This document shows positions 32,181 through 43,172 of a DNA stretch of 64,000 bases, piece after piece. A program made the translations under genes and the position numbers. The notes beneath the pieces were generated by a model. The model was not told where the DNA came from and searched no databases. It worked only from the letters and a program-made list of their open reading frames with translations. Numbering within the stretch: position 1 is the first letter of the stretch; each line of letters opens with the position of its first letter. Source of the DNA: Liquidambar formosana. Lineage: Eukaryota > Streptophyta > Magnoliopsida > Saxifragales > Altingiaceae. The DNA is taken from positions 3,680,797 through 3,744,796 of the forward strand of contig CM077833.1 of NCBI GenBank assembly GCA_039720395.1, given 5' to 3'.

Positions 32181-33474
32181 ATTCATCCTTGTGTTAGGAA
32201 AGTTGCATGTAGCTTAGGATTTTTCTTTGCTTTTCTTCATAGTTGCTGCATATGTGTGGCATATTAGATAAATGTGACATTTTTGCATCTTTGGTAGTCG
32301 ATTTTAGGGTTTTTGCATGTCATTGCATATAGGGCTGAATTAGGGTTTATGTTATTTCATGATTCATGTTGTTTGCATGACTTGTGGTTGATTTTAAGCC
32401 TTATTTCAATTCTGTCCAGATTTGTCCATTGTTTTTATTGCCATATTTTGAGCATGTGTTAGCCTATGTTTAAGCATGATAATTGCTTGATTGGAACCTA
32501 GCTTGGTTGGTTGGTATTCTTGGTATGTTTTGCATGCAAATTGTAGGTGCTTTGACAGGTACAACAGGTGCAACTACCCCACCAATGTGGGGTAGTTATT
32601 TTGGCTATTGCAAGATGAAATCTTGCGAATAAGATAATTACCCTATGCAATAGGGTGGTTATTTTGACAGGTTGCTTTTGCTTAAAGGTAAGTAGGGTAT
32701 GAGGGTGCCCCAATTCACCCTTCTTTCCTTTCCTTGAAACTTTCCCTTTCTCCCTCCTAGGGTTATTTCCTAATAGGGGAATATGGTAATTCCTATAGTA
32801 TCCTTTCATAAAAATACCTTTTAAATCAAAGTTTCCATTTTTATCAAATTCCGTATTTACTAAAGATCTTTTGAAGAATCATTTATTTTTGGAAACTTAC
32901 CATGTTTTTACTTGAAAGGAAACTTAGGGTTTACCATAGGCCTCTATTAGGTTATAACCCTATTCCCTTTCGAACTACGTGGACTTTGATCCATGTATTT
33001 CCATACATGGTACGTAGGCGCTCTTCGTGAAGTTCAAGTCCGCCCTAGGATACTAAGTATCCTAGGTTTTCTCTCCCCTATTTCTTTTTTCTGTTTTTCT
33101 TTGATTTACTTGATTATATGGATGAATGAATGAATGATATGCATGCTGTCTTGTGATGATAATTGTTGATTTGTGTGTGATTAAGACTTTGATTTAGCCT
33201 AATTAAATTAAGAGACTGTTTAGGGCGATGTGGGTGCCTATAGGCTTTGCCTAGAACCTTCCCATATCGTAACTTAGCCTCCGAATCCACCATCTCTGGT
33301 TTCCAAAAGACTTTTTGCCTTACCATTTTTAAATATGGAGTCAATCTTTTGTTTTCCTAAAACAAAACTGTTTTTTAGGGTTTTCCTTGTTTCCTTTAAA
33401 AAATAAGGTGGCGACTCCTTTCCTTTTTCGAACCCCCTCCCGTGGGCCTTTTAAACTTTTTAGGGTCCACAGAC

Positions 33475-33492
33475 TAGCGACTCTGCTGGGGA
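33475..33492 (+). other. Primer-binding site of element A
   Basis: TAGCGACTCTGCTGGGGA starts three bases after the LTR. It matches element B's site (TGGCGACTCCACTGGGGA) with a few changes. The pattern is the one usual for Ogre/Tat elements. Which tRNA it pairs with was not determined. Confidence 0.75.
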
Positions 33493-34206
33493 ATTATGGG
33501 CTAGACTCTATATAATTTGATTGGGCTAAGTTAATTTCTTTTGTTTAATTAAAATAAATCACATTGCATCTGCTTGATTGTGTGCTTTCATTTATTGCAT
33601 TGTGTGCGCAAACTCTTGCATGCTAGGATCGATGTCCCTTGCCACTGACGGGCCTAGCCTTAACCTTGGTTTTCCTGATTCCATGTGTTGGGGCGAAAGC
33701 TCTCAACCTCTCTTGCCAAGTACCCTTGGGTATATTAAATGAGTTAATCACGTACTGTTGGACCCACGTGGCGTTCCTGATGCCACATGTGGTTAGGTAT
33801 AAAGATTGCTCAAGCAAGTGAAGGACCCCAGCCTACCCTTATTATTAGTCCATATAGACAGACTTGTAAGGCACTATGGTTTCACCCTTATGCACCCACA
33901 TTTGTTTGTAATGATATCATGACCGTGTTTGTGATGTGATTAATGGACAATTAATAGAGGACCTTTGCACCCTATATCCTTAATACGTACCTTTCGCCCA
34001 TGACCCTTGCAAAGGTGATTGAATTGGAAGGGACTAATTGAGCATATATGGTGTGAAGTCATTGAGACAAATATGGAAGCCTAGGACATACCCTTAGGAT
34101 GAGAGACTGATTGTTCCCTTTCATAGAGGAGTGAGAGGATGTACTGGCTTGGATCCGCGACCAGCAAGGGCGCTTAGTGAAGATTGATTCTACCAACCAG
34201 TCAGAT
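33493..34206 (+). other. Leader of element A with a small conserved ORF
   Basis: Untranslated leader between primer site and gag. A 60-residue frame at 33639-33821 (MPLTGLALTLVFLIPCVG..., hydrophobic start) has a counterpart in element B (minus, 42803-43069) with the same end, CSSK-stop, and a four-residue in-frame insertion. The opposite strand is open too in both elements, so coding is unproven. Confidence 0.4.
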
Positions 34207-35555
34207 ATGGCCGACGAAGCAACTAGTGAAGGGGGTTTTGATGTTGAGACTTGTTTGAAGGCTATCATGACCAAGCTTGATTACACCACTGATGTATCTG
34301 AGAGAGCATTGAAAATGGCCCAAGATATCCAACATAAGATGTCAGAACCTGAACAAAATAATGGCCGTACCCCAGGAGATAACACCGAAGATAGGACTTA
34401 GTCTGGAGAAGGCACTAAGACCAATGAAGGGGGAAGTACTAAGCCCAAGGGAAATGAATCACCCGAAATTTTTAACCTAGAAGGGGGAAGTAAGGGGAAG
34501 ACCTCTGATACAGACTCTATGCTGGCTAGCAAGGTAGAAGCCTTGGAGAGAACTATAAAGGGAATCCGTAGGACAGATGACATGGTGGATGTACGTACCC
34601 TATCTTTGTTTCCTCAAGCTCGTATCCCATTACAATTCAAGATACCTGAATTAGAAAAGTTTGATGGAACGGGTTGCCCTAAGACCCATTTGAAGATGTA
34701 TGTATGAGCTATGTACCCTCGAGGAGCAACAGATGAACTCTTGGCCCAAATGTTCCATGAAACCCTAGCCACTTTTGCCTTAAAGTGGTTCCTAGCCTTG
34801 GATGAGAATAGAACCTGGACTTGGGAGGACATATGTAATGAGTTCTCGGAGCACTACAAGTACAACACTGAGGTGGATGTCATAAGAAGGGACCTAGAGA
34901 CCACGAAACAAGGGGCTAATGAGACTTTTTCCGCTTTCATCACAAGGTGGAGGCAAAAGGCCTTGAAAATGGCAAATAGACCGAATGAGGAAGATCAGAT
35001 TCAGTTGGTGGTTAAGAACCTATTGCCGGTGTATCACAAGCACCTCTTTGCTCACTATTTCCCTAACTTCAAGGCTCTTATCGGAGCAGGCACACAAGTT
35101 GAGGATGCTATTGCTGATGGGTCAATCAAGACAGAAGAAGTCCAAAGGAGCCGCAGGCCGAACTTTGCTGGGAAAAACAATGCCGAGGTCAATGCCATAA
35201 CCCAACCCACTCAACCTATCTCCCTAAATGACACCAACCCACCTCGCCAATTCACCGAGTTGCATATGCCACTTGAGAAAGTGCTTGAAAAGCTAAAGAG
35301 CCGAGGCCTGTTGAAACCTCTCGACCCAAGACCACCACCAAACCCATTGCCCAAGAACTACAATGAGAATGAATACTGTAAATTCCACCAAGCCAAAGCC
35401 ACTCAACCAACCGTTGCTATCGCCTTAAGCATGAGATCCAAGACTTACTTGACAAACAAATCATCTCACCACCAACTACACCAAATCGCCCAAATGTCAC
35501 CCAAAATCCACTTCCTTCTCATAATTCATCCAACTCCATAAATGCTATTGAAGCC
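34207..35555 (+). pseudogene. Element A gag, N-terminal part (broken)
   Basis: Starts at MADEATSEGG, the first in-frame ATG shared with element B; the alignable frame goes further upstream (LAWIRDQQGRLV) without ATG. The core gag domain spans FDGTGCPKTHLKMYV to YFPNFKALIGAGTQVEDA. Stops at 34399-34401 and 34705-34707, and a one-base shift just before the zinc-binding CKFHQAK...GH...C motif, make it non-functional. Element B is inserted at 35556; the frame continues at 45958. Confidence 0.85.
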
Positions 35556-37174
35556 TGTGAACCCCGGAAATTGGGCCCACAAGGGATTGAAAGAAAATGG
35601 GTTTGAAAAAGAAAAAAGGAAAGGAGTCGCCACCTTATTTTTTAAAGGAAACAAGGAAAACCCTAAAAATAGTTTGTTTTAGGAAAACAACTTGAATGAC
35701 TCCATAAAAAAGGAAAGGCAAAAACCAATCTTTTGAAAACCAAAGAAATCGGGGATTCGGAGGCTAAGTTATGACATGGGAAGGTTCTAGGCAAAGCCTA
35801 TAGGCACCCATGTCACCCTTTCGGTCTCTCAGTTCATTTGGGCTAAATCAAGATCTTTCCATACAAAAATCAGCAAGTATATCATCACAAGAATTGCATG
35901 CATATCATATATTTCATTCATCCATCCATGCATAATAAGCACATAAAAACAGAAAAAGAAAAAGAAGAAAAGAAAACAAAAATAAACCTAGGATGCTTGG
36001 ATCCTAGAACGGACTTGAGCTTCACGAAGAGCGCCTACGTACCATGCAACGAAATACATGGATCAAAGTCCACGTAGTTCGATTAGAACTAAGGTTAAAT
36101 CCTAATACAAACCTATGGTAAAAACCTTAGGTTTCCTTATTTGATCAAAAGAGAATTGATAGAAAGTTTGATTTTAGGAAAGAAATCCACAAAATGGAAA
36201 CTTTAATAAAAACCAGAATTTTGTTTATGAAGGAAACCTCTAATTAAACCATAGGATCATATTAAAAATTAACCCTAGATAGGGAGAAGAGAATGAGTTA
36301 AGAAGAAAGGTGAATTGGGGCACCTTCACACCCACTTACCTGAGCGCAATTAGCTCCAAGCATTTAGCCATTTCAGACATAAGCAGCCCTATTTGCCATA
36401 GGACAAATACCACACCTATTTGCACCCTTACAAGTGCTCAAAACCATGCAAAAACACTAACATGCAAATCTGGATAGAATAGTATTATGACCTAAAATCA
36501 TCCACTAAGCATGCCAATAGCAAAAACAGCGAACAATAATAAGTCCTAACATATTCCTAGAACCATATCATGCATAAAAACCCTAGAACATACTAATATG
36601 CATGCAAAACTATCATGTTTACTCTATATGCAAGACATATACAGCAAACACGAAGAAAAACCAAATAAAAAAGTCTACTTTATCATGCTATATGAAAACA
36701 AACACAAAACAATGACTCTAAAACCCTAAACTCACAAATATGCTTAAAAACTCACAAGACATACTTTAATCATGCTAAAACCAAACTAAACAGAAATTAA
36801 ATCATGCATATTAACTAACTAAAGCAATATAACATGATGAAAATCCTAACTCTAATATGCAATGACACTAATCCTAGCACAAGGACAAATAGGAGCACAA
36901 GAATCATAACTATGCATTAATAACCTAAAGGACAGCCCTAAAGCATGTTAAACAGTAGATAAAAAATAGATATTCCATGTATATTAACTAGCTAGAGTGT
37001 TAATACATGATAAAAAAAGTTACCTTTAACATGCAATAAGCCTAACCCATATGAAAACCTAGTTTAAGCTTGAATAGAGAAGGAGAATACCTTAGGAAGG
37101 GCCTTCCTTGTGTTTGTAATTGTTCGTGGCTCCTCAGGTCTTTAGAGTGAATCAAACCAACACGAATCCTCCTC
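35556..37174 (-). repeat. 3' LTR of element B, U3 deleted
   Basis: Matches 43176-44795 nearly base for base. It ends at ATCCTCCTC, where the sequence passes directly into pol. The TATA-containing U3 (equivalent of 44796-45957) is absent. Confidence 0.9.
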
Positions 37175-38793
37175 GTCTGGGAATTGATCGTTGAACGGAG
37201 CGGATGATGACACAGGACAGTTAGCCAGGTAGTCTGCGATGACGCTCCCATAACCTTTCTTATTGGTTCACGTACTTGATGTCAAATTCATTGAGGAGAA
37301 TTGACCATCGAGCAGTTCTATATGACAATACTGGCCTCTCTATCAGGTACTTCAACGGGTCCATGTGACTTATCAAGAACACTTCGAAGGACATCATGTA
37401 GTGCTGGAGTTTCTGCGTTGCCCATACTAGTGCCACACAAGCCTTTTCAATGGTATTGTACTTCACTTCATAGTCTGTCATTTTCTTGCTTAGGTAGTAG
37501 ATGGCATTCTACTTTGTAGACCCTTCGAGATATTGAGCTAACATAGCTCCCGTCGCGGTTTCGGTGACCGTTAAGTATAACAAGAGCGGTGCACCTTGCC
37601 GTGGGGGAACTAAGATTGGAGGATTGCTCAAGTATCTCTTAATGGTCTCAAAGGCCTCTTGGCATTCTTCATTCCATACTTTTGGCACACCTTTCTTAAG
37701 CAATTTGAAGATTGGTTCGCAAACCATGGTCAAGTTAGCGATGAATCGGCTTATGTACTGAACCCTTCCCAGAAAACCCCGGATCTGCTTCTCAGTGCTA
37801 GGCGGCTCCATCTCCACAATAGCTTTTATCTTCCCTGGGTCCACTTCGATACCTCTCTGAGTGATCATAAACCCCAATAGCTTGCCTGCAGTGACACCGA
37901 AAGCACACTTCTGTGGGTTGAGACGGAGATTGTACTTTTTTGCTCACTCTAAGAATTTCTCTAGTGCCTTGAAATGCCCTTCCCTATCCACGGACTTCAC
38001 GATCATATCATCGACGTAAACCTCGACTTCCTTATGGATCATATCATGCAATAGGGTCGTAGCTGCTCTTTGGTAAGTAGCCCCAGCGTTTCTTAAGCCA
38101 AAAGGCATTACCTTGTAACAGTACGTTCCCCATTGCGTGATAAAGGCTGTTTTCTCCATGTCTTGAGGCGCCATCTTTATCTGGTTATACCCGGAGAATC
38201 CGTCCATGAAGGAGAGGAGTGCATGTCCCACTGTACTATCCACCAACACGTCGATATGGGGTAAAGGAAAGTCATCCTTAGGGCTCACGGCGTTGAGATC
38301 TCGGAAATCGACACACATCCTTACTTTCCCATCTTTTTTAGGCACAGGCACTATATTCGACAACCACTCGGGGTACTCCACAACTTGGAGGAAACCCGCG
38401 TCTAGTTGTTTAGTTACCTCTTCTTTTACTTTTAGAGCCCATTCTGGTTTTAATCTTCTGAGTTTCTGCTTTACCGGCTTCTTTAGGGAATTAGTGGAGA
38501 TATAGTGTTGCACAATATCGGGGTCGATGCCAGGCATGTCTTCATAAGACCATGCAAAAGCCATAATGTTGGCTTTCAAGAGGGAGATCATCTTTTCTTT
38601 TTCAACGGGGGAGAGGGTTTTCCCAATTTTAACTATTCTTGGCAATTCATTCGTCCCTAAGTTGATTGATTCCAATTCATCTATATTAGGTTCGGTGACG
38701 CCCCTTTTCCTTTGCTCAACGAGCTCCGGGGGGACATCGTTCCTAGGATCTATATCCATGCCATAAATATCCATAGAGGAGAGAAAAGAGACA
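37175..38793 (-). pseudogene. Element B pol, truncated (RT and first RNase H)
   Basis: Frames 38774-37944, 37877-37509 and 37481-37260 are successive parts of one pol. After the MDIYGMDID start comes the RT core with WLSNIVPVPKKDGKVRMCVDFRDLN and the catalytic YVDDMIV at about 38010, then first RNase H words YYLSKKMTDYEVKY and RPVLSYRTARW. Defects: TGA at 37944-37946, TAG at 37509-37511, TAA at 37260-37262 with a frameshift. The last readable part (FNDQFPDEED) precedes the second RNase H, which is deleted. Confidence 0.9.
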
Positions 38794-38964
38794 CTGCATA
38801 TATAGAGAAAGAAAGCACACTTTATTGACTAGGAATAATGGGAATGACACACAAAAGAAAGAAAGAAAACAAACAAATCTGTACCAATACTATGACTCCA
38901 CAAGGTGAGTTAAGTAGATACATCTTATTGAATTAGGGAAATATTACTAAACTAAGACACCTAC
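38794..38964 (-). other. Intron between protease and RT of element B
   Basis: Minus-strand donor GTAGGT begins at 38964 inside the Leu-stop codons of the gag-pro frame; the acceptor ATATGCAG ends at 38794. The 171-base intron removes the gag-pro stop and sets RT in frame. Its counterpart in element A is 47945-48130. Confidence 0.7.
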
Positions 38965-39836
38965 AAGCTGCTATCAGGTAGGCCAAGGTCTTCTTCTTCA
39001 TGGATCTCCGCAATGACACCACATTCAAGGTACCAATTCAGAAGTGGCATGGTAGTATGGCTAATGGATGAACCCTGGAGTTCTTCAATGGTCGAGTCTT
39101 CCACGGTGAGGATCATATTTTGGAACATTTCAGTCATAGCCCCTGCATCAAGGTTCTCTGCCCAGTCCTCCTCTTTCTTTTCCCAGAACTCATCATTGAT
39201 GGCTTCATCATCCACCATTTCAGCTGTGATTGGATACCATTCGGTGAAGAAGATTTCAAAACCCGGAACTCGGATCTTGGTAGCTTGGTCAAAGGTGGGC
39301 TCTGGAAACCCGCAATATAGAAAATCATCCCCTTCTTTGACGAAGTAACCATTCAAAGTAGGTCGATATGGCGAGATCTTCAGGTCTGGCACCTTTCCCT
39401 CGGCTTTGGCTCTTACTTTCTCCTTGTTCCTCTTTAGCATTTCCGCATGATCATTTCTAGAGGGCTCATATCCTAGCCCGAAGGTGTATGAGGTGACACG
39501 GCTTTGAATAGACGTAGGGATCCCTTGTTGGCGACGCCCTAGCCCCATGCCTGGAAAGAAACTCATTCTTCTCATGATCTCACCAACGTGCAAGTTGCCA
39601 TGGGGGCAAAAGTCCAAGGGTATTAATTCACCCTTCTCGAGCTCTTTCTCAATGCATTGGACATAGTCAAACCCAGATAGTGGCACCGCCGCTGATTCTG
39701 GTTGTATCTCACATATAGGCACGCCTACGAGTTTCAGTTCATAGTCCCCTTGAAGTGTTACTATGGCTCCTTCATAAGGAAACTTCACCTTTTGATGGAG
39801 TGAAGATGGCACAGCCCCAGCGGGATGGATCCAAGG
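38961..39836 (-). CDS. Element B protease C-terminal region with G-patch
   Basis: Continues the gag-pro frame after a TGA at 39837-39839 (in LLLG-stop-PWIHP). Contains GMGLGRRQQGI, a G-patch-like glycine-rich motif also found in element A, and an acidic C-terminus (EEEDLGLPDSSL). It ends at TAG 38961-38963 unless the intron is spliced. The role of the region after the protease is unknown. Confidence 0.75.
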   Translation of the reverse strand, partial: PWIHPAGAVPSSLHQKVKFPYEGAIVTLQGDYELKLVGVPICEIQPESAAVPLSGFDYVQCIEKELEKGELIPLDFCPHGNLHVGEIMRRMSFFPGMGLGRRQQGIPTSIQSRVTSYTFGLGYEPSRNDHAEMLKRNKEKVRAKAEGKVPDLKISPYRPTLNGYFVKEGDDFLYCGFPEPTFDQATKIRVPGFEIFFTEWYPITAEMVDDEAINDEFWEKKEEDWAENLDAGAMTEMFQNMILTVEDSTIEELQGSSISHTTMPLLNWYLECGVIAEIHEEEDLGLPDSSL

Positions 39837-42299
39837 TCAGCCCAACAGCAAGTTGAAACATGACGGCACATCCAACACTTGGAATTCCACCCTAAATTCA
39901 GTGGGTCCCATGATAAGAGGCAAAGTAACTACCCCTATTACTTCTCGGCGGGTGTTGTCATAGGCTCTTACGGTCTGCCCAGATGGCGTGAAATCGGTGG
40001 GTCCCAAACCCAAGACAGTGGCAGTTCGGAGAGGACATACATTCAGTGCAGACCCATTGTCGATAAGGACAGTAGGTACCCTCTTCCCCATAGTGTCAAC
40101 GGTCACATAGAGAGCTTGAGAATGGCTTGGCCCACTCTTAGGTAGGTCCACATTGGTGAACACGATGGTTGAGTTCTTAGGAGTTGGATTCACCAAATGT
40201 ACCATTCCCTCGGGGGATGTGTCAACAGGCACTTGTATCTGATTCAACAGTTTTAACACGGTCTGTCTGTGCTTGTGCGAGGCCATGAGTAAGCCCCAAA
40301 TAGTGATGTTGGCATTGGTCTTCTTCAGCTGCCTAAGCACTTCATCCTCTTCTTCTTGCAAGCTAGGGCGCCTCTGCCCTTCCAAATCTTCCAACGGATT
40401 CTCAGATTCTAGGTGGGGAGGCTTGAAATGACGACCCCCTCTGGTTATATGGTCTAACTCATCATCACTAGCCCATATGTCATGGACTTCCTCTGAGTCA
40501 TTCATTAAGTCATCCCATTCTATCATGTCAATGCTCTCCATCTCTGTCGGCAAGTCATCCCAACCTGAAGGGACTATCGGCTCATCTGATATCGGACTTG
40601 GGCTTGAGTACAGCACATAGTAATCATATTTTCCCGACGATTCACCCAATAGGCCAACCTGAGGATCCCCTGCTTCATATCTCTCTTTCAACTCTTGTTG
40701 GATAGATTTCTTTGGCAACAACAAAACCTTTTGGTCAATGAGGTCTTGGATGATCTTCTTTAGCATAGAACAAGCCTCGGTGTCATGACCGGGTGCACGA
40801 TGGTATTGGCAATATTGGTGAGGGGTTGATGGCCTTGGCTTTGGTGGAAGTGGCATGATAAGGTGGTTATTGCGGCAAATAGTGAAGAAACGGGTTAAGG
40901 TCATGGGGAGTGGAGTGTATTGTCTTATGGGACGGCGAGGGCGAGAGGATTCAACCCCAATGGCATTTATGGTGTTAGGTGGGGGTGTGTTGTTATGAGA
41001 TGGGAGAGGATTACGGGTGACATTTGGTCGGGTTGGTGGTGAGATGACTTGTTTATCGATGAGGTCTTGGACTTGGTGGCGAAGGCGAACACAACGATTG
41101 GTGGCATGGCCTTTAGATTGGTGGTACTTGCAGTACTCATTCTCGTTGTAGTTCCTGGGTAAGGGATTTGGTGGAGGTCTGGGGTCGAGTGGCTTCAATA
41201 GGTCACGGCTTATGAGCTTTTCAAGGACTCTTTCGAGTGGCATGAATAGGTCAGTGAATTGGCGAGGTGGGTTGACATCATTGAGAGAGAAGGGTTGGAT
41301 TGGTTGAGTTATGGTGTTGACCTCGGCATTGTTCTTCCCAGTAAAGTTTGTCTTGTGACTCCTCACTTCCTCAGTTTTGATTGTCCCATCGTTGATAGCA
41401 TCTTCAACCTGCGTGCCAGCCCCTATGAGAGCTTTGAAATTGGGGAAATAGTGGGCAAATAAGTGCTTGTGATACGCGGGCAGCAAGTTCTTAACCACCA
41501 GCTGAATTTGGTCCTCCTCACTTGGCCTATCCGTCATTCTCGATGCCTTTTGTCTCCACCTTGTAATGTAAGCGGAGAAAGTTTCATGAACCCCTTGCTT
41601 GGTAGTCTCCAGGTCCCTTCGAGTGACATCCACCTCTGTGTTGTACTTGTAGTGCTCTGAGAACTCATTGCATATGTCTTCCCAAGTACGAGTTCTATTC
41701 TCGTCCAAGGACAAAAACCATTTCAAAGCAGAAGTTGCCAAGGTTTCATGGAACATTTGAGCTAAAAGCTCATCGGTGGCCCCTCGAGGGTGCATAGCCC
41801 GCACATACATCTTCAAGTGAGTTTTAGGGCAACCCGTCCCATCGAACTTTTCTAACTCCGGCATTTTAAATTGTAATGGAATACGAGCCGTTGGGAACAG
41901 AGATAGAGTCCGCACATCGACCATGTCATCAGCCCTACGAATCCCTTTTATAGTTCTCTCCAATGCTTCTACCTTGCTAGCTAACACGGAATCACTGCTA
42001 GTACCTTTCCCCTTAGTTTCCCCTTCTAGGTTGGTGACCTCAGGTTTCGAGCTACTTTCCCCCCTTGTCTTGGTGTTCTCATTGGATTGAGGTCCCTCTT
42101 CGGTGCCAGCCCCATGAGGTATACCCGAGGAATGGGCCTTAGAGTCATTTTGTTCAAGATCCGCCATCTTCTGTTGGTTCTCTTGAGCCATTTTCAATGC
42201 GGTATCGGATGTCTCGGCGGTATGGTCAAGCTTGGCCATGATGGCTTTCAGGCAAGCCTCAAGGTCAAAGTGCCCCTCACTAGTTCTTTCGTCGGCCAT
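39837..42299 (-). CDS. Element B gag-protease
   Basis: Open from MADERTSEGH (42299); upstream alignable residues (LAWIRNPQGRLV) begin at a GTG codon at 42365, not ATG. Gag domain: FDGTGCPKTHLKMYVRAM to YFPNFKALIGAGTQVEDA. Two zinc-binding motifs of C-x2-H-x4-GH-x4-C form (CKYHQSKGHATNRC, CQYHRAPGHDTEAC) take the place of CCHC knuckles. The aspartic protease active site is VLIDNGSALNVCPL, Asp-Asn-Gly in place of the usual Asp-Ser/Thr-Gly. It is interrupted by one TGA at 39837. This is the best preserved gag in the window. Confidence 0.85.
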   Translation of the reverse strand: MADERTSEGHFDLEACLKAIMAKLDHTAETSDTALKMAQENQQKMADLEQNDSKAHSSGIPHGAGTEEGPQSNENTKTRGESSSKPEVTNLEGETKGKGTSSDSVLASKVEALERTIKGIRRADDMVDVRTLSLFPTARIPLQFKMPELEKFDGTGCPKTHLKMYVRAMHPRGATDELLAQMFHETLATSALKWFLSLDENRTRTWEDICNEFSEHYKYNTEVDVTRRDLETTKQGVHETFSAYITRWRQKASRMTDRPSEEDQIQLVVKNLLPAYHKHLFAHYFPNFKALIGAGTQVEDAINDGTIKTEEVRSHKTNFTGKNNAEVNTITQPIQPFSLNDVNPPRQFTDLFMPLERVLEKLISRDLLKPLDPRPPPNPLPRNYNENEYCKYHQSKGHATNRCVRLRHQVQDLIDKQVISPPTRPNVTRNPLPSHNNTPPPNTINAIGVESSRPRRPIRQYTPLPMTLTRFFTICRNNHLIMPLPPKPRPSTPHQYCQYHRAPGHDTEACSMLKKIIQDLIDQKVLLLPKKSIQQELKERYEAGDPQVGLLGESSGKYDYYVLYSSPSPISDEPIVPSGWDDLPTEMESIDMIEWDDLMNDSEEVHDIWASDDELDHITRGGRHFKPPHLESENPLEDLEGQRRPSLQEEEDEVLRQLKKTNANITIWGLLMASHKHRQTVLKLLNQIQVPVDTSPEGMVHLVNPTPKNSTIVFTNVDLPKSGPSHSQALYVTVDTMGKRVPTVLIDNGSALNVCPLRTATVLGLGPTDFTPSGQTVRAYDNTRREVIGVVTLPLIMGPTEFRVEFQVLDVPSCFNLLLG

Positions 42300-43152
42300 G
42301 TCTGTCTGATGGGTAGACTCAACACTCACTAGACGCCCTTGTGGATTGCGGATCCAAGCCAGCACGTCTATGGATAGAAAAGTTTTAACCTTTAGCCTAA
42401 GGATCTGTCCTAAACCTCCATATTTTCCTTAATGAATTCGGTCTCTACACCATGTTCAATTAATTCATTCCTTTTATCCAATTACCTTTACAGGGGTCAT
42501 GGATTAAGGGTATGTTTTAAAGAATAGGGCATAGAGTCCTTCAATTAGGTTTAATTAATCCCCTAGGACTAGCACATCACAAACATAGCTTTACATCCTA
42601 TTTCCTTAATTTATTCCTCCTAACCCATGGCCTTAACGAAGGCTAGGGTTTAAAGGTCTATATTAAGGGCATAAGATATAAAGCCTCACACCACAAACAC
42701 GGCATAGCATCATTACAAACAATTGTGGGTGCATAAAGGTGAGACCGTAGTGTCCTACAAGTCTGTCTATATGGACTAATGATAAGGGTAGGCTAGGGTC
42801 CTTCACTTGCTTGAGCAATCCTTATACCTAACCACATGTGGCATCAGGAACGCCGCGTGGGTCCAGCAGTACGTGATTAACTCATTTAATATACCCAAGG
42901 GCAAGCCCAAGGGTACTAGGCAAGAGAGGTTGATAGCTTTCGCCCCAACACATGGAATCAGGAAAACCAAGGTTGAGACTAGGCCGATCGTTGGCAAGGA
43001 TACATCGAGGGACATCGATCCTAACATGCAAGAGTTTGCGCACACAATGTAATAAATGAAAGCACACAATCAAGCGGATGCAATGTGATTGATTTTAATT
43101 AAACATAAGAAATTAACCTAGCCCATTTAAACTTTATAGAGTCTAGCCCACA
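42300..43152 (-). other. Leader of element B
   Basis: Corresponds to A's leader (33493-34206), including the counterpart (42803-43069) of the small hydrophobic ORF. Both strands are open over that stretch. Confidence 0.5.
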
Positions 43153-43154
43153 AA

Positions 43155-43172
43155 TCCCCAGTGGAGTCGCCA
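43155..43172 (-). other. Primer-binding site of element B
   Basis: Minus strand TGGCGACTCCACTGGGGA, three bases from the LTR end at 43176. Typical Ogre/Tat primer-site pattern. Confidence 0.8.

Larger units (their letters stand above)
30407..33471 (+). repeat. 5' LTR of element A
   Basis: A 3,065-base LTR from TGTCACACCCCATTTTTGCC to GGGTCCACA. Its start matches the start of element B's LTR, so the two elements are one family. The TATA box is at 31382-31389, a GC-rich palindrome lies at 31115-31194 in U3, and a ~182-base repeat (31690, 31872, 32053) is in R-U5. No coding potential is seen. Confidence 0.85.

Noticed and set aside
33623..33817. Minus-strand frame opposite the leader ORF, also open in element B
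   Set aside because: Likely the mirror of the conserved leader; I cannot tell which strand, if any, is coding, so it is reported only under the leader.
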